The notes below the pieces were generated by a model. That model saw only the letters and a list, made by a program, of their open reading frames with translations. It did no database searches and had not been told where the DNA came from. Shown here in pieces: positions 45,591 to 53,523 of a stretch of 64,000 nucleotides of DNA (positions within the stretch are counted from its first letter, which is position 1; every line of letters begins with the position of its first letter). Source of the stretch: Magnetococcus sp. PR-3. GTDB lineage: Bacteria > Pseudomonadota > Magnetococcia > Magnetococcales > Magnetococcaceae. The stretch is taken from contig NZ_JBAHUQ010000004.1 in the NCBI RefSeq assembly GCF_036689865.1, positions 135,865 to 199,864 on the forward strand, read 5' to 3'. A program made the position numbers and the translations under genes.

Positions 45591-46307
45591 ATGTGTGGAC
45601 GTTTTGCTCAGATTGATGCCCCTCAACAGACGTTGAATGAACTGGGGGGAGTGATGCATGAACCTTTGCATCTGGGCTATAACATTGCACCAGGTGGTTG
45701 GGCCATGGCCTACCGGCAGGGCGAGCAAGGTCAACAGATGATCTCTCTACGGTGGGGGCTGTTACCTGCGTGGGCTAAGGATGCTTCGTTGGGCTGGCGT
45801 ACCAGCCAGGCCCGTATGGAGTCCGCTCATCTCAAACCGACCTATCGACATGCACTGCGTCGACGTCGGTGTGTGGTGCCGGTTGATGGCTTTTATGAGT
45901 GGCAAGGTGAGTCGGATAATCGACAGCCTTGGCTGATCCAGCACCAAAGCCAGCAACCTCTTTTTTTGGCCGGGTTATGGGAAAACTGGACGGACCCCCG
46001 TGGCCATATGGTTGAGACCTTTGCCTTAATTACCACCCCCGCCTTAGGTGAGATGGTGCAGCTGCACCACCGTATGCCTCTGTTATTGTCAACGGAAATG
46101 GTCGCTCCATGGCTGGACCCCCAATTGTCAGAACCCGCGCAGTTTATGGAACGACAGCATCGGGCCAGTGAGCGTTATGCCCTCGCTATACAGCCCGTCA
46201 CCCGCCGCGTTAATCAGCCAGCCTTTAATGAACCTGCATGTCTACAGCCCATCTCCCTAGAAGCACTCCGTCAGGCCCGTGGGGGCGAACAGGGTTCGCT
46301 TTTTTAA
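45591..46307 (+). CDS. SOS response-associated peptidase (SRAP) / abasic-site processing protein
   Basis: This 238-residue protein belongs to the YedK/HMCES family, which forms a covalent bond with abasic sites in single-stranded DNA through the N-terminal Cys. The start MCGRFAQ puts Cys at position 2, exposed after Met removal, which fixes the ATG at 45591. The conserved VPVDGFYEWQ (catalytic Glu) and LHHRMPLLLS (catalytic His) are present. The length is typical. It follows the Cys-rich gene by 14 nt. The functional link to the cytochrome unit is probably none. Confidence 0.94.
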   Translation: MCGRFAQIDAPQQTLNELGGVMHEPLHLGYNIAPGGWAMAYRQGEQGQQMISLRWGLLPAWAKDASLGWRTSQARMESAHLKPTYRHALRRRRCVVPVDGFYEWQGESDNRQPWLIQHQSQQPLFLAGLWENWTDPRGHMVETFALITTPALGEMVQLHHRMPLLLSTEMVAPWLDPQLSEPAQFMERQHRASERYALAIQPVTRRVNQPAFNEPACLQPISLEALRQARGGEQGSLF

Positions 46308-46674
46308 TAGATGACTGCCCTCGTTTTGCCTCGAAACCCCTCATTTTTTGAATCTCTCGGTATCTGTATTGAAAAAAAAACTGAAACCGATTAAAAAGAG
46401 ATGGCTTTGACTGTGGTGAATGAGGGGGATTTCGTGAAATGTTTCGGTCTGATTGTTCGTTAGGCTTGGTCCTATTTCAAACAAGCCCGTTTTAAAGCAT
46501 GATGAAGATTGTAAATATTCGGTTAAAAAGCCACTTTGTCATGAAGAAAAGTGGGATTTTGCTGGTTTATCCTCTATTATTTTTTATATTCCATGTTTCA
46601 CTATAGCAGTAAGCGGGCCTAAGATCCGTAACCTAACTGCATAACATTTTGATTGTTTTGGAGGGTTGTGCGTG
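46308..46674. other. AT-rich intergenic region before the diheme cytochrome
   Basis: These 367 nt are much richer in A and T than the surrounding genes and contain no supported gene. The stretch TTATCCTCTATTATTTTTTATA around 46567-46589, cited only as two AT blocks, would suit promoter elements, but I cannot choose a clear pair of boxes. No terminator of the SRAP gene is obvious. Confidence 0.5.
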
Positions 46675-47376
46675 ATGATTGGTCGAAAAGCATTTTTAGG
46701 GCTGGCAACAGCGCTGGCCCTGGTCGTGTCAGTACCTGCCTGGGCTGGATGGAATGCAAGTGGCGGTGAAAAAGAAGCGGCCCTGAAGTTGAAAGGTGAC
46801 CCTAACCGCGGGCGGATGATTTATGAGGTCTGCTCAGCCTGTCATATGCCGGAAGGGTGGGGGTTAGAGGATGGTACTTTTCCTCAAATTGCTGGACAGC
46901 ACCCTTCAGTTCTGGTGAAACAGCTGGCGGATATCCGTGCTGAAAACCGTGATGTTCCCACGATGTACCCCTTTGCTATCCCCAGTGAAATCGGTGGGCC
47001 ACAATCCATTGCAGATGTCGCGGCATACATTGCGCGTCTGCCTATGAATCCGGTCAATGGCATGGGACCCGGTAAAGATCTTGCCCATGGTGAGATGGTC
47101 TATAAAAAGAACTGTGTACGCTGCCATGGGCAGAATGGTGAAGGGATTGCTAAAGATTTCTTCCCTGCGATCTACGGACAGCACTACCGCTATGTGTTGC
47201 GGCAGATGGAGTGGATTCGTGACGGTAACCGCCGTAATGCCAATCCGGACATGGTGCGGCAGATCCGTCGTTTCAGCCAGCGTGACTTAGAGGCGGTTTC
47301 TGACTATGTCTCTCGCCTACGTCCCCATGCGCCCAAGTTGGCAACACCGGGTTGGCGTAATCCAGACTTTGATTAA
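46675..47376 (+). CDS. secreted diheme cytochrome c, c4-like
   Basis: This 233-residue periplasmic protein has a signal peptide ending VPAWAG. There are two heme c motifs, CSACH (near residue 53) and CVRCH (near 152), each followed by a domain of about 90 residues, as in cytochrome c4 and related two-domain electron carriers. Candidate Met ligands are in PTMYPFA and in the second domain near NPDMVRQ. The ATG at 46675 has GGAGGG at 9 nt; TTG and GTG codons just upstream are less likely. It is transcribed alone between an AT-rich leader and a terminator. Confidence 0.9.
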   Translation: MIGRKAFLGLATALALVVSVPAWAGWNASGGEKEAALKLKGDPNRGRMIYEVCSACHMPEGWGLEDGTFPQIAGQHPSVLVKQLADIRAENRDVPTMYPFAIPSEIGGPQSIADVAAYIARLPMNPVNGMGPGKDLAHGEMVYKKNCVRCHGQNGEGIAKDFFPAIYGQHYRYVLRQMEWIRDGNRRNANPDMVRQIRRFSQRDLEAVSDYVSRLRPHAPKLATPGWRNPDFD

Positions 47377-47443
47377 GCGTGGTGTGTTGATTCTGGTGCG
47401 GATAGGAATCCGTGACCTGGATCTCATGAGCGCGTAGGATAGG

Positions 47444-47477
47444 CGGGTCTCTTTCTCTGGAAAGAGACCCGTTTTTT
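47444..47477 (+). terminator. intrinsic terminator after the diheme cytochrome
   Basis: A perfect 12-bp stem CGGGTCTCTTTC/GAAAGAGACCCG with a 4-nt loop is followed by TTTTTT. Confidence 0.95.
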
Positions 47478-47568
47478 ATTGAATCTCTCTTGCTCATGAG
47501 GGGTCCAATAACAAAGGGGGCGATGTATGGGCCCCCTTATCTGTTGATTACCGTATAGGATACTGGTC

Positions 47569-47811
47569 ATGCACGATGAGGATGGCTATCTGCTGGATGA
47601 TGATGACGATTGGGGTATTGAACTCCCCATGGAAGAGATTGCTGAAGCCTTTGGCATTACCGAGCTAGAGTTGGAGGTAGCGCTGGAGACGGGGCGGGCT
47701 GAGGTTAGTCAAACACCTCAACAGGTCATCGTTAATGGTGAACTACTCGACAGTTTTAAAATTATCATCAGCCTGGATAATGTCACCGTTTCCGTCAATT
47801 TAGAGCCCTGA
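47569..47811 (+). CDS. small acidic hypothetical protein
   Basis: This 80-residue, very acidic protein has a run of Asp near the N-terminus (LLDDDDDWG), then a possible helix-turn-helix-like stretch (EEIAEAFGITELELEVALE) and a beta-like C-terminus. I do not recognise the family. A TAGGATA element stands upstream of the ATG at 47569. It lies tail to tail with the CARF gene, 7 nt apart. Confidence 0.6.
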   Translation: MHDEDGYLLDDDDDWGIELPMEEIAEAFGITELELEVALETGRAEVSQTPQQVIVNGELLDSFKIIISLDNVTVSVNLEP

Positions 47812-47818
47812 TCCAGCG

Positions 47819-48934
47819 CTATTTGTTTGCTGGCCCCAAATGATCCAGAACAAACCGGCTCCCTTCGTAATGCCCCCAAAGCTGCCATAGCTCTTTGTCT
47901 GCCCAACCATGGCAACGGTGGGTAGACTCGCCAGATGTCTCTTTTAAAGCTTGAAAACTCAGGGCGCTAGCCATGGTGCGATCCATGCTATCCCCAATCT
48001 CCAGTAAAATGGAGAGTTGGTCCAGCCGTTCATTGAGCAATATATGGCGATCTCTTTCGAGCTCAGCCGCACCATCACGGAAATTTTCGGTAATGATAAT
48101 TCGATCGCTAATGGGCTCTAGCATCGACTCCCCATAAAGATCTCTTCGGTTATGGTCCCACAGCAGCTCGCCAAAAAAGGAGAGGTGGTTTTGACCATCT
48201 GAACCTTCCATCATCATATCATTCGGTATTTTGTCCAATTTTTCCGGGTGAACCTCCAGCCCCATGGCCAGTCGACGAAAGCTATGCTGATGTTTTTGTA
48301 GCATACGCTGCCCTTTGGCTTGCACGTTGGGCATGGGTAAGCGCACCAGGTGGCGTCCAGGTTCGAGCAGATACGCACTTTCATGGGCATAGAATGGGGC
48401 AAGGGTTTGCAGCATGCCGACCAGGATGCGAGAACCCCCGGCAGGATTGAAAATGATATGAAATTCGTAAATTTTATAGTTGCTTAAGACGTCGCCACAC
48501 CAGCGTGTAAAATGGGCCATTGCCCCATGTAGCGCAGTTGTTTGACCTTCTCGTAGGCCATCAATCGCCATGGTTTCAACACTTTGTCCATGGTTTCGTA
48601 ACCATTTTGCGATAAGCCTGACCGACTGCATGTCCGGCCAAGAGGCCGAGTGTATAAGCACATGTCGATCATGGTGGCCGGTTAGATCGCCCTCATAAAT
48701 CTTAAGGAGTGAGAGTAATTCAGGACAGAGTGTGGAGATGGCGCCAGGGGTGGCGTTATCCAAGATCTGTTCAAGGGCAGCCATGCGCTTTTCAAGTTCA
48801 GGTAATATTTGCGCATCGGGGGAGGTTTCGCCCGTTCGTGCCAAAACACGGCTTAACTGTGTATCGTCAGCGCACTGGCGACGGACCAGTTCTCGCCCAC
48901 AGGCTGTGATAATAAGCTGGTGCTCCAAATCCAT
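47819..48934 (-). CDS. CARF-domain protein with RelE-like C-terminus, Cami1-like
   Basis: This 371-residue protein has an N-terminal domain (residues 1-190) that resembles the CARF fold of the APE2256/Csm6-related group: MDLEHQLIITACG, a middle LIHSASWPDMQSVRLIAKWL, the ligand-type loop FNPAGGSRILVGML, and AYLLEPGRHLVRLPMP. Such domains bind cyclic oligoadenylates made during type III CRISPR defence. The C-terminal 120 residues (NERLDQLSILLE, then KELWQLWGHYEGSRFVLDHLG) read like a RelE toxin fold. A CARF-RelE protein, Cami1, is a known ribosome-dependent RNase. No CRISPR array or cas gene is in this window. A CGGAGA ribosome site precedes the ATG at 48934. Assignment is by pattern only. Confidence 0.6.
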   Translation of the reverse strand: MDLEHQLIITACGRELVRRQCADDTQLSRVLARTGETSPDAQILPELEKRMAALEQILDNATPGAISTLCPELLSLLKIYEGDLTGHHDRHVLIHSASWPDMQSVRLIAKWLRNHGQSVETMAIDGLREGQTTALHGAMAHFTRWCGDVLSNYKIYEFHIIFNPAGGSRILVGMLQTLAPFYAHESAYLLEPGRHLVRLPMPNVQAKGQRMLQKHQHSFRRLAMGLEVHPEKLDKIPNDMMMEGSDGQNHLSFFGELLWDHNRRDLYGESMLEPISDRIIITENFRDGAAELERDRHILLNERLDQLSILLEIGDSMDRTMASALSFQALKETSGESTHRCHGWADKELWQLWGHYEGSRFVLDHLGPANK

Positions 48935-49065
48935 AGTGTAGATCTCCGGAGAATAGCGATAGCCCCTTTTAAATACCCTAATAGAGTTGTCTCAGTGGGT
49001 CAAAGGGCGACCTCCTTTGGAGTAAGCTTGTATCAACGTGGTTCCGTTATGGAGGATTTTGAAAC

Positions 49066-49100
49066 AAAAAAAAGCAGCCAGGAGAGAACTCTCCGGCTGC
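49066..49100 (-). terminator. strong intrinsic terminator, minus strand
   Basis: On the minus strand GCAGCC and GGAGAG pair with CTCTCC and GGCTGC (12 bp with one bulge), followed by TTTTTTTT. It lies 300 nt after the TPR gene and 130 nt before the CARF gene, and would end either the TPR message or a small RNA. Confidence 0.9.
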
Positions 49101-49248
49101 GACAATCGCGATGCTACGTTAATGGGGTTCCCGGTGACGAGAAGATCAGTCGCACGAACTTCCAAAACCAATGGTACAAAGTGTTCAGTGCTTAAAGTGT
49201 TGTCTCGGGCCGAACAACCAATGCATCCGTACCGGGATCCATAACGCA
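49066..49248 (-). ncRNA. candidate small RNA
   Basis: A sigma-54-like promoter (49258-49275) and a strong terminator define a possible minus-strand transcript of about 180 nt with no convincing long protein. It contains five GGA triplets (for example in TATGGATCC and ACGGATGC), the type of site CsrA binds, and csrA is at the end of this window. A short frame (MDPGTDALVV...) lies at its 5' end. It may instead be the 3' untranslated part of the TPR message. Confidence 0.3.
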
Positions 49249-49257
49249 CCTTTCATA

Positions 49258-49275
49258 ATGCAGTAGGCATGCCAA
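49258..49275 (-). promoter_or_regulatory. sigma-54-like promoter upstream of the candidate small RNA
   Basis: On the minus strand TTGGCATGCCTACTGCAT has the GG-N10-GC spacing of sigma-54 promoters, with three departures from consensus. It is weaker than the three flagellar sites in this window. Confidence 0.35.
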
Positions 49276-49402
49276 GTTTTCTGGTGAATTTATAAGTATA
49301 TGAAATATAGCTGTATGAAGAACTTCTTTGGCAGGTTTTCCTGACAAGCGCTCTTTGACCATTTAAGCAAAAGGGGAAAAAATGACACCTTTTTGGCAGG
49401 TT

Positions 49403-50242
49403 TTACATGTAGAAGCCGTAGGGGTGGTTATAAATGGCCTCATCACGCCAAGGGGCCAGTTGTAAATCGATATGCTGGAGGGGGGCTTCCGGTAAACCTG
49501 CCAGCAGGTCAATACGCTGGTTAAGGGTTTGATTAAGGCTATGGAGCTGCTCTTCTGTGGTGTTGACATGAATACGCCAGCGTAGCCAAGCTGAGCTTGA
49601 GCTTGGTGTATCCTGATACTCACCATCTGTTGTTATGACAATATGTACAGCAGGGGCGCGCAGAATACCGGTGGGGTAGAGGTGATGTTCATGTAAGAGA
49701 TCTGCAGCTTGTTGCGGTATGGCTGACACCATCTCATCGGTCCATTGATGTTGCTTAAGGAGCTCTTGAACCCCTTCTAAAAAATGAAACTGAGCCCGAA
49801 AAATAGGCTTGCTGGCCCGGATCGCTGCTTTGAGATGCTCGCCGGCCTCTAAAAAATGACCACAGAGTATGCAGTCCCGCATGATCTGCTGCTCAATACC
49901 GGGATGTTCTGGGTCAATCTCCATTGCCTTAAGAGAACGCTTGCGGGCATCGGCATAATAACCAAGCTTACGCAAAGAGAGAGCGTACTCCAAGTGGGTC
50001 TGGGGGTGGTTGGGGTTATGGTTGATGAGCTGTTTATAGTAGGTCTCCATGGCGCTGGGTTGACACTCCATACAGGCCAGACGCGCTAAAACCAGTGATG
50101 TTGTGACCGAATCCTCCCCCTGTAACTCCTCAGCTTCTTTACGAAGGCGTCGTAACGTAAAAGGATCGGGGTCAGGATCCTGGTTAAAGAGTTTGCTCAC
50201 CGTTCGGTGCAGTTGCTTAACCGGTTTTTGAGTACGCATCAT
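49403..50242 (-). CDS. TPR-repeat protein of unknown function
   Basis: This 279-residue cytoplasmic protein has TPR-like helices at residues 40-150 (ETYYKQLINHNPNHPQTHL, ALSLRKLGYYADARKRSLKA, with the usual Gly/Ala/Tyr positions). The second half (residues 180-279) is a mixed domain with VHIVITTDGEY and HIDLQLAPW that I do not recognise. TPR units mediate protein contacts. It is on the same strand as the CARF gene 468 nt downstream, but a strong terminator lies between, so they are likely separate units. The ATG at 50242 has no striking ribosome site. Confidence 0.7.
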   Translation of the reverse strand: MMRTQKPVKQLHRTVSKLFNQDPDPDPFTLRRLRKEAEELQGEDSVTTSLVLARLACMECQPSAMETYYKQLINHNPNHPQTHLEYALSLRKLGYYADARKRSLKAMEIDPEHPGIEQQIMRDCILCGHFLEAGEHLKAAIRASKPIFRAQFHFLEGVQELLKQHQWTDEMVSAIPQQAADLLHEHHLYPTGILRAPAVHIVITTDGEYQDTPSSSSAWLRWRIHVNTTEEQLHSLNQTLNQRIDLLAGLPEAPLQHIDLQLAPWRDEAIYNHPYGFYM

Positions 50243-50421
50243 CTGAGCTCATGCCAAGGGTTGCTATGGTTTGATAGGACCGTTGATGGTTGGGTTCGTT
50301 CCACAAATCATTTCATCTATTTTTCCATATATGTGGGGCATTTTGCCATAAAGGCCATGAAACATTCACGGTAGGTAGGGTAGAGTAGCAAGATCTATTA
50401 CGTATTATGAGGTCTGCAGCC

Positions 50422-52347
50422 ATGCCAAAAAACTCTTCACAGCCCTTAAGCGATATAATCGAAGGTCGTTTAAGTCGACGAAATGCCTTAAAAGGGCTGA
50501 TGGGTGGTGGGGCTGTGGTTGCCATGAGCAGCCTGCCTGGCGTGGCATGGGCCTGTGATGATGATGAAGAGGCGCTCCCCGAGATTGATCCAACCAGTTT
50601 TAACTTCCGCCGTTTGGATGATGAGATCCAGCACACTCACCGTGTCGCCGATGGCTATGAGGTGCAGACCCTGCTGAGATGGGGAGATCCGGTCTTGGCA
50701 GATGCCCCCCCCTTTGATCCTGAAAATCAAACGGCAGAGGCACAAAAAAAGCAATTTGGCTATAACAACGATTTTGTCACGTTTATGCCGCTGCCGGTGG
50801 GTAGTCAAAATGCCAACCATGGCCTGCTTTGCGTTAATCATGAATTCACCAAAAGCCGAATGATGTTCCCTGAGGAGCTCCGTGACAGTGATCTTCCGGA
50901 GGATGTTAAACGTGTTGCCGATGTTGAAATGGCCGCGCATGGTCACTCTGTGGTCGAGATCCGCCGCCAAGGGGTCGGTAAACCATGGGAGGTGGTGACA
51001 CGTAGTCGCTACAACCAGCGTTTGACAGCTCTTGAGACAAAAATCCGTATCAGTGGTCCGGCTGCTGGTCATGTCGATCTGCAAACTCAAGAGGATCCAA
51101 CCGGTCAGCTTTGTATTGGAACCCTGAATAACTGTGCAGGTGGTGTAACCCCATGGGGAACGGTGTTATTGGGCGAGGAGAATATTAACCACTATTTTGG
51201 GGGAGACCCCCAGATGACGGATCACCCATCGCGCTATACCATCATGGGAATACAAGGGCGTTCCTCCCACCGTTGGTCGGAAGTCTATGCCCGTTTTGAT
51301 ATTGAACAAACCCCCAATGAACCCAACCGCTTTGGATGGGTGGTTGAGGTGGACCCTTATGATCCAACGGCACGGCCTGTTAAACGCACAGCCCTGGGCC
51401 GGTTTAAGCATGAGGGGGCCACCTGTACGGTGCTACCTGATGGGCGTGTGGCGCTCTACAGTGGAGATGATACTGCGGGGGAGTTTCTCTATCGCTTTGT
51501 TACCCGCGATCGTTGGAATGCAACCAGTCGTCAAGCAAACCGTGATGTGTTGGATCATGGGACGTTATCGGTTGCTAAGTTTGAGGAAGATGGTTTTATC
51601 TCTTGGATTCCTTTGGTGCATGGTCAGCAGGGGTTAGAGGCTGACCAGGGGTTTCAAAGTCAGGCGGATGTTCTTATACAAACCCGTCGTGCGGCACGTG
51701 TGGTGGGGGCCACACCGCTGGATCGTCCAGAGGATGTCCAGGTTAATCCCTACTCTGGGCGTCTTTATGTGGCGTTAAGCAACAACTATAAGCGGCAAAA
51801 GAGTGATGCCGTTAATCCCAGGGCACCCAATATTTACGGTCATATTCTTGAGTTAACCCCCCCAATGGCGGCAGGTCCTGACCATGGGGCCGATCGATAT
51901 ATCTGGAATATCCTGCTGATGGGGGGGCCTTTGGATGAAAAATCAGGGAGTGCGTATAATGCCTATACAGAACAGTTTGGAAATTGGCTCGCAGGACCAG
52001 ACAATTTTTCCTTCGACCGTCGTGGACGTATGTGGATCGCTACCGATCAAGGTGGCGCACAGATAAAAAGAGGGCATGCGGATGGTCTTTTTGCCTGTGA
52101 TTTGCAAGGGATGGGACGTGCCCTACCCAAACGCCTTTTTAGCTGCCCCATGGGGGCAGAAATGTGTGGCCCAGCTTTTACGCCTGATGATCGGACACTT
52201 TTTTTAGCGGTGCAACACCCGGGGGAAGCTTCCGGGGTGACCTACGAAAATCCAGTGACGCGATGGCCCGATTTTAAAGAGACCATGCCTGCGCGTCCCT
52301 CCGTGGTGGCGGTTACCCATAAAAAAGGTGGGGAGATTGGTGGGTGA
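50422..52347 (+). CDS. PhoX-family (DUF839) alkaline phosphatase-like protein, Tat-exported
   Basis: This is a 641-residue periplasmic protein with a twin-arginine signal (LSRRNALKGLMGGGAVVAM) and cleavage near GVAWA. The body is the six-bladed propeller of PhoX: NHGLLCVNHEFTKSR, PWGTVLLGEENINHYFG, ALGRFKHEGA, VYSGDDT-like LYSGDDTAGEF, and NIYGHILELTP match its metal-binding segments (Glu, Asp and His). PhoX enzymes hydrolyse phosphate esters using calcium and iron. The ATG at 50422 with GAGG upstream is chosen over the ATG at 50407. I see no clear PHO box in the 160 nt upstream. Confidence 0.9.
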   Translation: MPKNSSQPLSDIIEGRLSRRNALKGLMGGGAVVAMSSLPGVAWACDDDEEALPEIDPTSFNFRRLDDEIQHTHRVADGYEVQTLLRWGDPVLADAPPFDPENQTAEAQKKQFGYNNDFVTFMPLPVGSQNANHGLLCVNHEFTKSRMMFPEELRDSDLPEDVKRVADVEMAAHGHSVVEIRRQGVGKPWEVVTRSRYNQRLTALETKIRISGPAAGHVDLQTQEDPTGQLCIGTLNNCAGGVTPWGTVLLGEENINHYFGGDPQMTDHPSRYTIMGIQGRSSHRWSEVYARFDIEQTPNEPNRFGWVVEVDPYDPTARPVKRTALGRFKHEGATCTVLPDGRVALYSGDDTAGEFLYRFVTRDRWNATSRQANRDVLDHGTLSVAKFEEDGFISWIPLVHGQQGLEADQGFQSQADVLIQTRRAARVVGATPLDRPEDVQVNPYSGRLYVALSNNYKRQKSDAVNPRAPNIYGHILELTPPMAAGPDHGADRYIWNILLMGGPLDEKSGSAYNAYTEQFGNWLAGPDNFSFDRRGRMWIATDQGGAQIKRGHADGLFACDLQGMGRALPKRLFSCPMGAEMCGPAFTPDDRTLFLAVQHPGEASGVTYENPVTRWPDFKETMPARPSVVAVTHKKGGEIGG

Positions 52348-52502
52348 GCGCGGTTCTGTCTGTCTAAGGATCTTCCGGTGAGATCTATCGTTGCGGATTT
52401 TTGTATGCCGGGGTGCGCAAGCCCTCTACAAAGGTAGCGGGATATGCCAAAGTAGCATTCAGTATCGGTCTGCTTCTGTCCCACTTTTTTGTTGAGTCTA
52501 CC

Positions 52503-53063
52503 ATGCCTATCTATTTTTTCCTGTTTATGCTGTTGGCTATGGCGGTTTCTCCAGCCTCACTTCATGCTCAACGTATGAGTGATCTGCCAGCCAGTTCAGG
52601 TAGTAAACCCGCCACTTCTGCTCCCGCTGCGGTGCAAAAATTTGGTGCTTGGCAATTGGAGTGTGCAAAGACGAACAAAGCGGCAAAAAAATTATGCATG
52701 CTCAGAATTGTTGGTAAAGATCCTGAAACGCAAAAGCGTATTTTTGCCATTGCGATTATTCATCGTCCAGATGGCCGAAGAATTATGAGAATGGCCATGC
52801 CCCTGGGTGTGCACTTGATGGCCCCCAACCATTTAACGGTTGATACCAATAAAACCTGGAAATGGCGCTTGCCCATTACGCACTGTTTACCCGATGGCTG
52901 TCATGTTGTGATGCCGTGGGATGAGAAAATTGAACAAGCCTTTAAAAAAGGTGTTGAGGGCAAAATAACCGTACTGATGTTTACCAAAAGGGCTGTGAAT
53001 ATGCCTTTCCCCCTCAAAGGTTTTTCCAAAGGTATGCAAGCACTCAATAAGGCTATCCGCTAG
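52503..53063 (+). CDS. invasion-associated locus B (IalB)-like periplasmic protein
   Basis: This is a 186-residue protein with a signal peptide (MPIYFFLFMLLAMAVSPASLHAQ, cited as its first part MPIYFFLFMLLAMAV) and a mature domain of the IalB type: FGAWQLECA, a middle RRIMRMAMPLGVHLM, and LPDGCHVVMPW with the conserved Cys. IalB proteins are common in Alphaproteobacteria and their role is poorly known. The ATG at 52503 begins the signal peptide; an open frame further upstream lacks a good start. It lies 155 nt after PhoX and ends at a terminator. Confidence 0.85.
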   Translation: MPIYFFLFMLLAMAVSPASLHAQRMSDLPASSGSKPATSAPAAVQKFGAWQLECAKTNKAAKKLCMLRIVGKDPETQKRIFAIAIIHRPDGRRIMRMAMPLGVHLMAPNHLTVDTNKTWKWRLPITHCLPDGCHVVMPWDEKIEQAFKKGVEGKITVLMFTKRAVNMPFPLKGFSKGMQALNKAIR

Positions 53064-53087
53064 GACTCTGTGGTTAAGCATAGAAAA

Positions 53088-53117
53088 AAAAGCACCCCTT
53101 ATGCGGGTGCTTTTTTT
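53088..53117 (+). terminator. intrinsic terminator after the IalB-like gene
   Basis: The stem AAAAGCACCC/GGGTGCTTTT with a 7-nt loop is flanked by an A-run and a T-run, so it may act in both directions. Confidence 0.93.
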
Positions 53118-53523
53118 GTGCTTAGGTTAGTTTTTGCTCTTCTGGGTGTCATTTATGCAGGAGGGAATGCATTTTTTTTGCGACAGATATAAGTGGATGG
53201 ATAGGCTGCATAAGTGCTGTTTATGAATGAATGTAATTATACGAACATAAAAAACCAAAAACTTAACTAGATCTGAAAAATAAAAGTAATTAGAAATCAA
53301 GTTTATCCGGGTTTGTATGTGTTTTGGTGCATGCTTCCAAAACGTTACATATCTATTTCTTCATTGATATCTGCTTATATTTGAATAGAATGTCATGCCT
53401 GAAAACTCTAAAAACTCGTCCTGTGCCCACTTTTTGTGTCAGTGGTATCTCTTCTTTATGAGATAGATGCCTTAAGTACTGGTCAAGGTAGGTTCTGGTT
53501 TGTCCCAACATTGAGCCCATACA
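53118..53523. other. AT-rich intergenic region before the Cache chemoreceptor
   Basis: These 400 nt of low GC hold no gene that I can support. The part from 53220 to 53400 is especially rich in A and T. A GG-N10-GC match at about 53200 is poor at other positions. The chemoreceptor promoter should lie here. Confidence 0.5.

Noticed and set aside
46453-46644. 63-codon open frame in the AT-rich gap before the diheme cytochrome
   Set aside because: No ribosome site, AT-driven composition and no resemblance to a protein family.
48992-49249. 85-codon minus-strand open frame
   Set aside because: It runs through the strong terminator at 49066-49100 and its end is not protein-like; the candidate small RNA is the better reading.
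53190-53216. sigma-54 promoter for the Cache chemoreceptor
   Set aside because: The GG-N10-GC spacing occurs, but most other positions do not match, and it is over 300 nt from the start codon.
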